Positions 17,531 through 27,465 of a stretch of DNA of 64,000 nucleotides are shown in pieces. Position numbers and translations under genes: made by a program. The notes beneath the pieces are model-generated. The model was given only the letters and a program-made list of their open reading frames with translations. It had not been told where the DNA came from and searched no databases. The stretch is from NCBI GenBank assembly GCA_965229445.1, contig OZ245876.1, positions 3,448,621-3,512,620 of the forward strand, in the 5' to 3' direction. The stretch comes from Owenweeksia sp965229445. GTDB taxonomy: Bacteria; Bacteroidota; Bacteroidia; Flavobacteriales; Schleiferiaceae. How positions within the stretch are numbered: the first letter of the stretch is position 1; the number at the start of each line of letters is the position of its first letter.

Positions 17531-18964
17531 TTATTCCTGAACTTGCTCTTCCTCAAAAGCCTCTTTCTCCTTCTCATTAACCCATCCTCCTCCTATGGCT
17601 TTGTACAAAGCCATGTATGACCTGAGAAGATCACCTCGGGAGGAGGCTAAGGCCAATTGCGCTTCAAACGCCTGACGTTGAGATTCCAGATACTCCAGGT
17701 AGCTGGTTGCGCCACGAATATATCTTTGATCTGATAAATTTAAGGCATTTAGAGCCGCTTCAGTTCGTTCAATATTCGCCACAATTCTATCTTCATTCGC
17801 TCGTATTCCGATCAGGGCTGATTCTACTTCAGATAAGGCGATTAAGACTTGGTTCTCATAATTATACAGTGCCGCCTGGGTTCCTGCTTTTTCGAATTGC
17901 ACTCTTCTCAAATTCTGGTTCCAGTGAAATAAGGGAGCTAGAAGTCCTGCGCTGGCATTCCACGCAAATGATGAGGCTCCTAAATTTGCAAAGTCATTAC
18001 CTGCTACTCCGGCCAAACCAGACAAGGTAATAGCCGGAAAGCGATTGGCCTGAGCCACTCCTATCAAGGCATTTTGAGCAACTGCATCGTACCAGGCCTG
18101 CTGGATGTCCGGACGGCGTTCAATTATTTGCGCCGGCAAGCCGGGAGGAAGGTCACCTTGAAGGCTTATTTCTTTCAGCGGGAGACCTCTTTGTACCGGC
18201 CCTGGGTTTTGACCAGTTAACAATCTGAGCGCTAACATACTATTATAATACAGCTCTCGATAAAGCGGTATGGCCTGTTTGGCGATGGCATACTGAATCT
18301 GAGATTGGTTTAATTCAATTTCGGCGGCAATTCCTTTTTCAAACCTTGCCTGGATAATATCCAAAGTACTTTGTCTCAACTTGAGGGTCTCTTCTGATAT
18401 CCGCAGACCAGCTTCATATTCCAGCAGATTAAAGTACTGACTGATCACTTCACTGATGAGTGAAATCTGTACGGCCCGCTGTGCTGAAATTGAGCTTAGG
18501 TAACTGGCTTTGGCGTTCTGACTCATACGCCTGTATTTCCCCCAGAAATCGATCTCCCAGCTAAAAGTTGCCCCGCCCAATATCACATCCAAATCCTGTC
18601 CGGTGGGTAAGTTGATATAATTACCAGACGTTACGCTACCTGTAGCATTAATTTTAGGACCAAATTCCCCCTTAGCGATGCGGGTTTGTAATCGAGCTTG
18701 CTCTACCCTTTGGGCAGCAATCAGCAGATTGCGGTTGGTATCTAGAGCTACCCGTACCAGCGAATCCAATACGGGATCATTAAACATTGTCCACCAACTC
18801 ACTAATTCCGATGAATCGGGGGCTAATGAATCACTTAAATACTCTTCAGGCACATTAACGGGATGCTCGGTAAGATTCGGTCCAACGCTGCAAGATTGCT
18901 GGAGAATCATTAATAATCCGCCTGCTGCTATTAAGGTAAATGATATTGATTTAATTCCTTTCAT
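17531..18964 (-). CDS. RND efflux outer-membrane lipoprotein (NodT/OprM type)
   Basis: This 477-residue TolC-family channel is a lipoprotein, with the acylated cysteine at C25 after a hydrophobic signal (LLMILQQSC). Family features include WWTMFNDPVLDSLVRVALDTN near residue 60, the long periplasmic helices rich in Gln/Ala, and the IERRPDIQQAWYDAVAQNA block near 290. It ends in an acidic tail. The start overlaps the stop of the pump gene by 4 bases, completing a three-gene tripartite efflux operon. Confidence 0.93.
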   Translation of the reverse strand: MKGIKSISFTLIAAGGLLMILQQSCSVGPNLTEHPVNVPEEYLSDSLAPDSSELVSWWTMFNDPVLDSLVRVALDTNRNLLIAAQRVEQARLQTRIAKGEFGPKINATGSVTSGNYINLPTGQDLDVILGGATFSWEIDFWGKYRRMSQNAKASYLSSISAQRAVQISLISEVISQYFNLLEYEAGLRISEETLKLRQSTLDIIQARFEKGIAAEIELNQSQIQYAIAKQAIPLYRELYYNSMLALRLLTGQNPGPVQRGLPLKEISLQGDLPPGLPAQIIERRPDIQQAWYDAVAQNALIGVAQANRFPAITLSGLAGVAGNDFANLGASSFAWNASAGLLAPLFHWNQNLRRVQFEKAGTQAALYNYENQVLIALSEVESALIGIRANEDRIVANIERTEAALNALNLSDQRYIRGATSYLEYLESQRQAFEAQLALASSRGDLLRSYMALYKAIGGGWVNEKEKEAFEEEQVQE

Positions 18965-21900
18965 TCCTTTACCGGCTCACGCTTATTTTCGTATTTAAAC
19001 AGCTTTCCTACTGCAACAAAAAGCATGGGATAAAAGAACACGCCTAAGAAGGTTGCCAAAGTCATCCCACCCAAAAGAGCCATTCCCATCACCTTTCTTG
19101 CTTCAGCTCCACTGCCCGAGGCAAAAATCAGCGGTAATATTCCAAGAATAAAAGAAAAGGCAGTCATTAAAATTGGTCGGAACCTTAAGCGGGCCGCTTC
19201 GACGGCAGAATCGTACAGGCTTTTCCCTTTGTCAAACTCCAATTTTGCAAATTCTACGATCAGAATGGCATTCTTGGCGGCCATTGCTATCAACATCACC
19301 AATGAAATTTGGGCGAAGATGTTGGTTTCATAACTAAGGCTGAAAAATCTGGCCAAATAGAGAAACAGAAAAGCGCCTAATATGGCGAAAGGTGTACCCA
19401 GCAAGATACTTAGCGGTAGAGACCAACTTTCGTATTGTGCGGCCAGGATTAGAAATACAAACACCAGGGAGAATACAAAAACGATTGCCGTGGCTCCTCC
19501 AGCCTTTTTCTCCTGATAACTCATATTGGCCCAGCTATAACCCATATCGCTTGGAAGCACCTCTGCCGCTACTTCTTCCAGCGCATCCAAGGCCTGGGTG
19601 GAGCTATAACCTTCGGCCGGACCACCGGTAATCTCCGCACTTCTGAAAAGGTTAAACCGATTGGTATATTCCGGCCCGGTAGACTTCTTAACCCTGGCAA
19701 AGCTGGATAAAGGTGTCATCGTGCCCTCCTGGTTCTTAACCTGTGCCAAATTCAGTATGGAGGCATCATTGCGATATTCCGGTTCCGCCATAATATAGGT
19801 TTTATATAACCGGCCAAACCTGGTAAAATCATTCACATAAGCCCCGCCCAGGAAGGCTCCGAAAGTGTCATAGACGTCTGCAATCTTTACCCCGGTCTTT
19901 AAAACCTTATCATTATTGATGACTACCTCTCTCTGTGGCACATTAGCCTGGTAAAGCGAAAAGGCGTTCCCGATTTCCGGTCTCGCCATGGCGGCCTGTA
20001 CAAACTTCTGAGTTTGCTCTGCCAGGTATTGGGGCGGGTTAGCACCCTTATCTTGCAACTGAAAAGTAAATCCCGATCCCGTGCCTATACCTGGAATGGG
20101 CGGCGGACCAAAACAAAAGGCTATACCGCCATTGATGTTCTGACGCAAGAGAAAATTAATCTTATTAATCACCTGATTGGCGTCCAAATCGCGCTCGTCC
20201 CAAGCTCTTAAACTCAAGAAAATCATTGCGGCATTGGTGCTACTCGTACCAGACAATATGCTATATCCGGCCGCACTTGTATACATTTCAACTTCTTCAA
20301 CCTGAGAAATCAGTGCTTCTATTTCTTTAACCACATCATCGGTGCGTTGTAAGCTGGCGGCATCAGGCAGCTGAACATTGATGAAAGCATAACCCATATC
20401 CTCAGCGGGTACGAAACCACCAGGTACTTGTTTACCAAAAAACAGCGCCGCAATCAAAGCCACTACAATAAACACCGCCCCGCGAGTAAGCTTTCTTGAG
20501 GCCACTTTGGTCCATGAAAGATAGCCTTCTGCGGTGCGGTCAAAACCACGATTAAATCCTCCAAAGAACTTACCGAGTAACCCGGTTGGCTTAGACCCTG
20601 GCTTGAGCAGTAATGAACAGAGCGCGGGAGATAGAGACAGGGCATTTACAGAAGAAACCACCACAGAAACGGCTATGGTAATGGCAAATTGCTGATATAA
20701 ACTGCCTGTAATTCCGGCCATGGCCGCTGTAGGTGCAAAAACCGCTACTAAAACAAGTGTGGTGGCAATTACCGGAGCAGTTACCTCTTTCATAGCCCGG
20801 TTAGTAGCTTCTTTAGGTGAAAACCCCTTATCCAAATTTTGCTGAACGGCCTCAACCACCACTATAGCATCATCAACCACAATACCAATGGCCAGTACCA
20901 GGCCTAATAAGGAAAGAACATTTATGGTAAAACCCAGCAATGGGAAGAGCATAAAAGCACCTATCAGGGAAACAGGAATGGCCAGGGTTGGAATGATGGT
21001 GGCCCGCCAGTCCTGAATAAAAAGGTAAACCACTAAAATTACCAGAAGTAGGGCAATGACCAGTGTAACCACAATTTCCTCCAGACCAGCAGTAATCGCC
21101 AGCGTAGTGTCTAGTGAAACTTCATAATCTAATCCGGGAGGAAAAGAAGCGCTCAGTTCACTCATTTCCTGGCGAATAGTACTTGCTAATTCAACCGCAT
21201 TAGAACCTGGCGATTGATACAAAGCAATCATCCCGGTGGGTTTATCGTTAAACCTGGTGGTCATTTCATAGGTTTCTACACCTAGCTCAACCCGGGCGAT
21301 ATCCCTAATTTTTATTTGCGATCCATCCTCATTGGTCCGCACTACAATTTCCCCGAATTCCTCAGGACTTTTCAACCTCTCGGGTAGATTTACCGCATAG
21401 GTAAACTCGGTGCCGGGAGGGGCTGGTTCAGAACCAAATTTGCCACCAGGAGCAACCAGGTTTTGCTCCTTTATGGCGTTCTTAATATCAGGGATAGTGA
21501 TGCCTGCATGAGCCAGCCTATCGGGTTTTACCCAAATTCTCATGGCGTAGTCGCTAGATCCTAGCACATCCACCCTACCCACCCCGGGTATTCTTGCCAG
21601 TTGATCCTTTATATTAATCAAGGCATAGTTGCCGAGAAAATTTCTGTCATACCGTCCATCAGGGGAGTAAACAGAAACCAGCATTAGAATATTGGGCAAA
21701 GACTTTTTGGTAGTTACCCCTAAACGCTTTACCTCTTCCGGCAGTTTAGCGGTAGCAGCAGATACATTGTTCTGAGTAAATACAGTATTCATATCCGGAT
21801 CCGTCCCCACTTCAAACGACACTTGAATAACGGAAGTGCCATTGTTTGCGTTAACAGACTTCATGTAGATCATATTGTCTACACCATTGATCTGTTGCTC

Positions 21901-22113
21901 AAGGGGAGTGGTTACGGCCTCCTCCACGATAAGGGCATTGGCTCCGGTATAAGTGGAGCGTACTTCCACCACTGGTGGAGTAATATTGGGGTATTGTTCA
22001 ATAGGCAACTGTAGAGCCGAAACCACCCCCAAAATCACAATGATGATGGATATCACGAACGACACGATGGGCCGTTCAACAAAGAAATTCTTGTAGGTAA
22101 ATTCTTCGCTCAT
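18961..22113 (-). CDS. RND efflux pump, HAE-1 family (AcrB/MexB type)
   Basis: This 1050-residue inner-membrane transporter has the N-terminal FFVERPIVSFVISIIIVILG, typical of AcrB, twelve predicted membrane helices in two sets, and two large periplasmic loops. The proton-relay residues are present: the Asp pair in GIVVDDAIVVVE in TM4 and the lysine in LIAMAAKNAILIVEF in TM10. The hydrophobe-amphiphile (HAE-1) class predicts export of drugs, detergents or bile-salt-like compounds rather than metals. It shares single-base and four-base overlaps with the adaptor and channel genes, so expression is coupled. No dedicated regulator lies next to it. Confidence 0.96.
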   Translation of the reverse strand: MSEEFTYKNFFVERPIVSFVISIIIVILGVVSALQLPIEQYPNITPPVVEVRSTYTGANALIVEEAVTTPLEQQINGVDNMIYMKSVNANNGTSVIQVSFEVGTDPDMNTVFTQNNVSAATAKLPEEVKRLGVTTKKSLPNILMLVSVYSPDGRYDRNFLGNYALINIKDQLARIPGVGRVDVLGSSDYAMRIWVKPDRLAHAGITIPDIKNAIKEQNLVAPGGKFGSEPAPPGTEFTYAVNLPERLKSPEEFGEIVVRTNEDGSQIKIRDIARVELGVETYEMTTRFNDKPTGMIALYQSPGSNAVELASTIRQEMSELSASFPPGLDYEVSLDTTLAITAGLEEIVVTLVIALLLVILVVYLFIQDWRATIIPTLAIPVSLIGAFMLFPLLGFTINVLSLLGLVLAIGIVVDDAIVVVEAVQQNLDKGFSPKEATNRAMKEVTAPVIATTLVLVAVFAPTAAMAGITGSLYQQFAITIAVSVVVSSVNALSLSPALCSLLLKPGSKPTGLLGKFFGGFNRGFDRTAEGYLSWTKVASRKLTRGAVFIVVALIAALFFGKQVPGGFVPAEDMGYAFINVQLPDAASLQRTDDVVKEIEALISQVEEVEMYTSAAGYSILSGTSSTNAAMIFLSLRAWDERDLDANQVINKINFLLRQNINGGIAFCFGPPPIPGIGTGSGFTFQLQDKGANPPQYLAEQTQKFVQAAMARPEIGNAFSLYQANVPQREVVINNDKVLKTGVKIADVYDTFGAFLGGAYVNDFTRFGRLYKTYIMAEPEYRNDASILNLAQVKNQEGTMTPLSSFARVKKSTGPEYTNRFNLFRSAEITGGPAEGYSSTQALDALEEVAAEVLPSDMGYSWANMSYQEKKAGGATAIVFVFSLVFVFLILAAQYESWSLPLSILLGTPFAILGAFLFLYLARFFSLSYETNIFAQISLVMLIAMAAKNAILIVEFAKLEFDKGKSLYDSAVEAARLRFRPILMTAFSFILGILPLIFASGSGAEARKVMGMALLGGMTLATFLGVFFYPMLFVAVGKLFKYENKREPVKE

Positions 22114-23285
22114 TAATTGTCGCGTTGCGATTCGAATTTTACCAACTCCGCCTCTACGGGCATGCCATCCTTGGCCATTTGTAAACCGGTGAATACAAGC
22201 TTCTCATCGCCGGTCAATCCCTCTTTGACCATCACTTTATCCCCCTGCACCGCACCTATGGTAATAGGCCTTATTGAGACTATGCCTGATTCATCCACAA
22301 GTTTTACCGAGGTAACATTTTGAGTTTGCACCAGACAGCGATAAGGAATCATCACGGCATCTTCAATAACTTCCATGGTCACCCTCAGTTTGGCAAACTG
22401 TCCGGGTCTCAACAATCGATCTGGATTAGGAAATTCGGCCTGGATGAGTATGGTTCCGGTAGTAGGGTCTACTCCTCGATCTAAAAACTTCACTCTCCCG
22501 GATTGATTGAAGAAAATTCCATCGGCAAGAATTAACTCCAGAGGTATCGGACTGCGCCTGGAAGCTTCCGCATCCATAGAATCCTGCTTTTGCCTTTCAA
22601 TTAAATCACGCCGGATTTCGAGGTAATCTTCTTCCGTTAAGAAGAACTCCACCAAGACAGAATCTATCCTGGATACGGTATTTAAAACCGTGGCATTAAT
22701 TGATCCTCCAACATACTCACCAACTTTGGCTCCAGTCTTACCAATTACCCCATCAATGGGAGCCCGAATTTCGGTATAACTTAGGTTAATCTCACTTAAA
22801 TTGAGGTTGGCCTTAGCTGCATCTACCCTCTTAGCGGCCGCTTCTCTGTTGGCAATAGCCGCATCCAGATCACTTTTTGATACGGCATTGATATCTGCGA
22901 GAGGCTTGATACGCTCATAATCATTTTCAGCCTGAATAAGCGCTGCGCGCGCTTCTTCATAAGAACTTCTGGAAGCCGAGACTTCTTGTTTAGATGGCAA
23001 TGGGTCAATGATGTACAACAATTGGCCCTTTTTGACCCGGCTTCCTTCACGAAATAAAATGTCTTCCAAAAAACCATCAACGCGTGCCCGGATAGGAATA
23101 TCTGCTGCGCCATAAATCTGACCTACAAAATCCTTTTTTACTTCAAGCTTTTCCACCTGGGGTTTTACTACCTCAACTTTTGGTGGCGCAGGGGCACCAG
23201 CTTTTTCCTGCTTACACTGTGGTAAAAACAGAATGCACCCGAGTAACAGTAGGAATGGTTTGGCAATTCTAATCATGACAAGCAT
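22113..23285 (-). CDS. RND efflux periplasmic adaptor (membrane fusion) lipoprotein
   Basis: The 390-residue protein is the adaptor subunit. A signal peptide with lipobox (LFLPQCKQEK) anchors it to the inner membrane. The N-terminal barrel-sandwich half-motif IPIRARVDGFLEDILFREGSRVKKGQLLY is followed by an alpha-helical hairpin (about residues 95-160), the second lipoyl half YTEIRAPIDGVIGKTGAKVGEYV and beta-barrel domains. The gene leads the operon. Two ATGs (23285 and 23276) are possible starts; the second gives a more typical lipoprotein signal. Confidence 0.94.
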   Translation of the reverse strand: MLVMIRIAKPFLLLLGCILFLPQCKQEKAGAPAPPKVEVVKPQVEKLEVKKDFVGQIYGAADIPIRARVDGFLEDILFREGSRVKKGQLLYIIDPLPSKQEVSASRSSYEEARAALIQAENDYERIKPLADINAVSKSDLDAAIANREAAAKRVDAAKANLNLSEINLSYTEIRAPIDGVIGKTGAKVGEYVGGSINATVLNTVSRIDSVLVEFFLTEEDYLEIRRDLIERQKQDSMDAEASRRSPIPLELILADGIFFNQSGRVKFLDRGVDPTTGTILIQAEFPNPDRLLRPGQFAKLRVTMEVIEDAVMIPYRCLVQTQNVTSVKLVDESGIVSIRPITIGAVQGDKVMVKEGLTGDEKLVFTGLQMAKDGMPVEAELVKFESQRDN

Positions 23286-23374
23286 TGGATTACCACAAAT
23301 TTAGACTTATGCCTGATATATGCTAATTTTTTCTGCTCCCGATAAACCCGGCGAAAAATCGGTAAGGAAGTAAC

Positions 23375-23412
23375 AAAAGTGACGGATGGGTGGGGGGGGA
23401 TCCATCACTTTT
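23375..23412 (-). terminator. stem-loop at the end of the 23436-25103 gene
   Basis: An imperfect hairpin pairs AAAAGTGA-c-GGAT with ATCC-a-TCACTTTT around a G-rich loop. It lies 24 bases past the stop of the leftward gene at 23436, in the gap before the RND operon. The run of T after the stem is short on the minus strand, so efficiency is uncertain. Confidence 0.5.
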
Positions 23413-23435
23413 CAAATTTTGGCTCAGTAAGTCAG

Positions 23436-25103
23436 CTAAAATTCCACGATACTAATGCTGTATTTACGCTTGAAATCCCTGGTAGGTATGAGCAGCTTGT
23501 TGCCCGCTCCTAAAAACATTGGGTCGTCACCTAAAATGACTTCATCAATAAAATCCACTTCCTCTGAACAGGTTTTCTCCCTGGCATTTAGCGCCACCAG
23601 CTTGCCGAAGCTCATAATATCATCCACCCTGCTGAAATTCACATTTTTCATATAACCTGCTCCTCTCGATACGCGTTTTTTAACCCCTTGAGAGATTCCT
23701 CCATTCTGCTGCCGAAAAAGAATATACATTACCTCACCCGCCTCAACAGATTGCACGGCAATGTCATAGGTATCTTCCATCTCTCCTTTTTCTATATAAT
23801 ACATCGCCTCTAAAGATCCTGTGGTAGCGTTAATTTGAAATACAACATACTGCTTTGGTCCGGCAGCAATGGCCAGGACATCACCATTAGGCGCCTTCAG
23901 ATAACTGATGAATTTTATATCCTTAAACTTAACCTTGGCCTTCTTTCCTCCGGGACTAATCGCATTCGGATTGATATCATCATAGCTATACACATTTTGA
24001 TGGGTGAGTTTGTTGTCCTCAAACCTCACTATCTCGAGATGGGTAGGTTTTCCTACATCAAAACGATAATACTTATCGTGATCGCCATTCACGGAGCTAA
24101 TCATAAAGTTGGTATTATCAAAACCAAACACGCCAAAATTTCCCCTAACTGATTTCCCCTGAAAGGTGATATTTTGATCTACATCTCCGTTTAAATCAAA
24201 AGTGACATACGATAGATATGGTACGCCCTTCGCCTGATATTTATTCATCTCACTGGAACTGGTTGGGGCATTAAGCGGTGCCAATAAGACCGCACGATCT
24301 CCGTTGGTGGCATAACCATCAACCGCTTTGGTAAAGTTATAATCGAATACTACCTGCTTTTGATTAGTAAACTCTTTAGAGGGCCCATCAAATCTGCCCG
24401 TGGAAAGCACATTGGATGAATACTTTCCCTCTTTGTAGAGCTGTACATCTTTACCCACATAGGCAATAGAGCCATTGGTACTTAAGAAGCCTTCCGTGCC
24501 CACTTTAAAAACACCCACAATTATATTGTGGTTTATGGTGATGTTCTCTTTCGGTTTTACGTGCGTTGAAATGATGTTCACCTTGCTTCCGGATTTAAAA
24601 GTTTCGTCCTCCTTAAACTTAAAGCCTTTGAATACCGAAGCATAGGTAGTTACATAAGGCCCATAGTTGGTGCTCGTGGCGTACTGGGGTTCAAATGTTC
24701 CCTTTTCTATTTTCATACTTCCCAGCACTCCCGAAGCCGTGACCAGGCGGAGGGCATTTTTATCTCCATTGGGATAACTAATAGTGGTACTCGAGGGAAT
24801 GGTGATGTTGTACTTGGAATCAATATCTCCTCCTTCATAAATTTCACTATCAATGCCTAGAAATTCACCAGCCGGAGATACTTTTAAAACATCAAAGCCT
24901 AGCTGCTTCTTTTTGAGATCATAGCTGATATATGTGGTTACATTGTTGTCCGCATCTAAAGAAGTTGCCACATACATCCCCTTCTTTTTTGCAGTTTTTG
25001 AAATTGGAAGATCTACATCGGTGCGATTGAGCTTTTGTCCGCTGCTATGAAGTACGCAAAACACGAGCACACCAGAGATCAACACTGAAAATTTACTTTT
25101 CAT
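23436..25103 (-). CDS. secreted protein of unknown function, beta-rich
   Basis: This 555-residue protein has a clear signal peptide (residues 1-22, ending in SSGQ). The rest is rich in beta-forming segments with repeated patterns of the type 'YVTFDLNGDV', 'YVVFQINATTGS' and 'YDLKKKQLGFDV', suggesting a propeller-like fold of about six or seven blades; I do not recognise the family. There is no obvious T9SS tail: the C-terminus is FKRKYSISIVEF. A stand-alone gene, divergent from the small membrane protein at 25247 (143 bases apart). Confidence 0.6.
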   Translation of the reverse strand: MKSKFSVLISGVLVFCVLHSSGQKLNRTDVDLPISKTAKKKGMYVATSLDADNNVTTYISYDLKKKQLGFDVLKVSPAGEFLGIDSEIYEGGDIDSKYNITIPSSTTISYPNGDKNALRLVTASGVLGSMKIEKGTFEPQYATSTNYGPYVTTYASVFKGFKFKEDETFKSGSKVNIISTHVKPKENITINHNIIVGVFKVGTEGFLSTNGSIAYVGKDVQLYKEGKYSSNVLSTGRFDGPSKEFTNQKQVVFDYNFTKAVDGYATNGDRAVLLAPLNAPTSSSEMNKYQAKGVPYLSYVTFDLNGDVDQNITFQGKSVRGNFGVFGFDNTNFMISSVNGDHDKYYRFDVGKPTHLEIVRFEDNKLTHQNVYSYDDINPNAISPGGKKAKVKFKDIKFISYLKAPNGDVLAIAAGPKQYVVFQINATTGSLEAMYYIEKGEMEDTYDIAVQSVEAGEVMYILFRQQNGGISQGVKKRVSRGAGYMKNVNFSRVDDIMSFGKLVALNAREKTCSEEVDFIDEVILGDDPMFLGAGNKLLIPTRDFKRKYSISIVEF

Positions 25104-25246
25104 TGTTGCTTGTTTTGGTTGATTGAAGATTGAACTATGAAGTTAAGAATAATCCTTTAAATAGAAAGAAATAAAGCGGATGTCTTTGACAAGTGTGTTG
25201 CTAATGATAGCTTTGATTCAATTAAGTCTAATCAAGCTTCTCGAAT

Positions 25247-25624
25247 ATGAGAAATTACGCACTCGTGTTACTCTTAATCTCCAATTTGGTGATTTATCTC
25301 ACTCAGGATATGAGCGGTATTAGTGGTGGAAGTCTTAGTTTTTTACTGACGCTGGTAGTGGTGGTACTTGCTGCCTTCACCGTTTCTGCTCTACTTAGAA
25401 ATGCCAGGTCGATAAGTATGACCAAGAACTATGTTTACAGCGGTTTGGTGGGCCTTATTCTCGGTATCATATTCTACTTTTGGGTGAAGCAGAGTATTGA
25501 GGGTTGGACTAAGTGGTTCAACGATAACGGATTAACGGTATTATTGATCTTAAATGTGATTTGTGCCCTGGTGATATTTTTTGTGTCTAAACCCAAAGGA
25601 AAAATCAAGGCAGTGGAGGAGTAA
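25247..25624 (+). CDS. small four-helix membrane protein, unknown
   Basis: This 125-residue protein consists almost entirely of four hydrophobic helices (about residues 4-20, 25-47, 63-80 and 92-110) and a short basic tail (SKPKGKIKAVEE). No catalytic motif is visible. Its stop codon lies directly against the stop codon of the convergent DUF2490 gene with no base between them, so the two transcripts must overlap. Confidence 0.6.
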   Translation: MRNYALVLLLISNLVIYLTQDMSGISGGSLSFLLTLVVVVLAAFTVSALLRNARSISMTKNYVYSGLVGLILGIIFYFWVKQSIEGWTKWFNDNGLTVLLILNVICALVIFFVSKPKGKIKAVEE

Positions 25625-26374
25625 TTAATCCTCTTCAACAAATTCGAAATGCTCATTTCTAAAGTAGACACGTAGTCTGATAATAAGTTGATCCGAATGA
25701 AAAGAACTTCCTGGCTCCGATCTAGAACTTTGTAAGAATAAATGGAGCTCATAGGATAGCCTGTCACTCAGGTTCTGACCATAACCAACTAAGAGCCTGC
25801 TCCTGTTTGAATATAATTCCATTTCAGAAGGTTCCACGGGGAAAAAGAATTCTGCCGACATCAGAAAGTGCAACCTCTTTAGAAAAGCTAGATCAAATTT
25901 TACCGTTTTAATTTTCAATTGATAGCGTGCCCGAAACGCCCAAAATGGGGCTGGGACAGACTGGGTTTCTGAAGTAGCATAGGTAAAATAGCGTTCTTCT
26001 ATGCGAAACCTGTTATGTACACTCCAGTTTTTGAACTCAGGCCAGGTGAGATTTACCTGTTGGGCGGGTCTGAATTCAAATAAATTTGGATCTATTTCAT
26101 TGAAGTTCTGCATCGCTCCGAAGCTCAAGCCAAAATTCAAATCGTCTGTATTTCGGTATATCAGAATGGGGCGAATGTATATGCGCGTCCAATTCTCATC
26201 AGTAACAACACCTCTAATTCCCGCATCACCACCCAAGCCCCAAGTTGTGTTAAAACTATAGGTATAATTATAATCCCACCATGCCACAACCTTGCTAGAT
26301 GGTTGGGACGACGCCGGCTTAATAAAGCTCAGGTTGATGAATACAACAATTAAGACGGCGAGTAAAGACTTCAT
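25625..26374 (-). CDS. DUF2490 family outer-membrane protein
   Basis: A 249-residue protein with a signal peptide (residues 1-23, ending SSQ) and alternating beta-strand pattern of an outer-membrane barrel. Blocks such as RIRPILIYRNTDDLNFGLSFG and FRIEERYF, with a C-terminal VYFRNEHFEFVEED, fit the DUF2490 family, a 10-12-stranded barrel common in Bacteroidota. Function in the family is unknown. It ends exactly where the convergent small membrane protein ends. Confidence 0.7.
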   Translation of the reverse strand: MKSLLAVLIVVFINLSFIKPASSQPSSKVVAWWDYNYTYSFNTTWGLGGDAGIRGVVTDENWTRIYIRPILIYRNTDDLNFGLSFGAMQNFNEIDPNLFEFRPAQQVNLTWPEFKNWSVHNRFRIEERYFTYATSETQSVPAPFWAFRARYQLKIKTVKFDLAFLKRLHFLMSAEFFFPVEPSEMELYSNRSRLLVGYGQNLSDRLSYELHLFLQSSRSEPGSSFHSDQLIIRLRVYFRNEHFEFVEED

Positions 26375-26453
26375 ATTACCTGATTATGAACTCCGTTGCT
26401 TAAGCTAAATGGAAGAATTTCTCTACGGTTAAAAATCAAACTGGCTAATAGCA

Positions 26454-27458
26454 TCATTCGCCGGTACTTTCTTCGCCATCTGAATCCGCTTCTTTTACCT
26501 GTGCCACTTCATACAGATCTTCACCCTCAATATTAACCGGTTGATAATATGTGTCTCCATATTTCACGTAAGTTTGCTCACCGATTCTCACCTCTTCCGC
26601 TCCTTCCGGTAAATTCTGAACCGTAGCACCCGCTGTTGGTGGAACCACCGTATAACCCTCTTCTGATTTCTCGTAATAGGTACCTCCATAATAATAGTTG
26701 TTGGTTTCATTAATTACCACGGTCTCCGCACCATTGGGAATACTATTTACCCTTGCTCCTACCGGAGCCTGAGTGGCGGTGTATCCCCCATCTGTCTCTT
26801 CATAAAAAACCCCTTCCTCATAATGATAGCTTTGATTTTCCACGTACACTACTACAGCCGCAACGGTTAAAGTTGCTACAAAGAATCCCCAGGGATGCCA
26901 CATGGGTCCATAATAATAAGCGTGGTAGGGATGATAGTGGTAGGGGTGATAACAATAGTAGTGGTAACCACCATATCGATATGGTGGGCGATAATATGGT
27001 CTTGGGTTAGGCCGCACCACTACCGTATTATGCCGGTTTACGTTAACGTTGGTATTGCGATTGATGGTAGTACTGCTGCGATCAACATTCTGAGCTCTAC
27101 CGCCTGAAGTATTCCTTTCGGATGTCTTGGTATTTGGCCTGGATTCCTTGGTTCCCCTGCTTCCTTCGCGTGATCCTGAAGCTTTGGTGGAGGGCTTGGA
27201 TTCTCTGGTTGACTGCCTGTTGCGCGAAGGCTCGGTACGTGTTCCTCCTGCGCTTCTACGAGAATGACTTGGTTGTCGGGAGGGAGATTTATACTGCCCA
27301 CCATTGATACTTCTATTTGGGCTAGCTGACCGGTGAACCTGGCCACCAGCCCTGGAGCGAGAGCTTCCGTGACTCATTCTTTGTGCCGACGCCAGAGGTT
27401 CAAAGGCCAAAAAGCTGAGCAACAGAATTAGTGAGAAATATAGTTTTGAATACCGCAT
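26454..27458 (-). CDS. DUF6515-like envelope protein with basic low-complexity region
   Basis: The 334-residue protein has three parts. A signal peptide (1-25, ending in ASA) is followed by about 110 residues of Ser/Arg/Gly low complexity. A Tyr/His/Pro-rich stretch (YHYYCYHPYHYHPYHAYYYG) leads into a single membrane helix (GFFVATLTVAAVVVYV). The C-terminal part has two or three copies of a short module, seen as YYGGTYYEKSEEGYTVVPP and VKYGDTYYQPVN, with the sentence 'GATVQNLPEGAEEV', characteristic of DUF6515. It probably binds to or shapes the cell envelope. It is followed at 7 bases' distance by nothing; the DUF2092 gene is directly upstream, giving a two-gene unit. Confidence 0.7.
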   Translation of the reverse strand: MRYSKLYFSLILLLSFLAFEPLASAQRMSHGSSRSRAGGQVHRSASPNRSINGGQYKSPSRQPSHSRRSAGGTRTEPSRNRQSTRESKPSTKASGSREGSRGTKESRPNTKTSERNTSGGRAQNVDRSSTTINRNTNVNVNRHNTVVVRPNPRPYYRPPYRYGGYHYYCYHPYHYHPYHAYYYGPMWHPWGFFVATLTVAAVVVYVENQSYHYEEGVFYEETDGGYTATQAPVGARVNSIPNGAETVVINETNNYYYGGTYYEKSEEGYTVVPPTAGATVQNLPEGAEEVRIGEQTYVKYGDTYYQPVNIEGEDLYEVAQVKEADSDGEESTGE

Positions 27459-27465
27459 TTTGATA

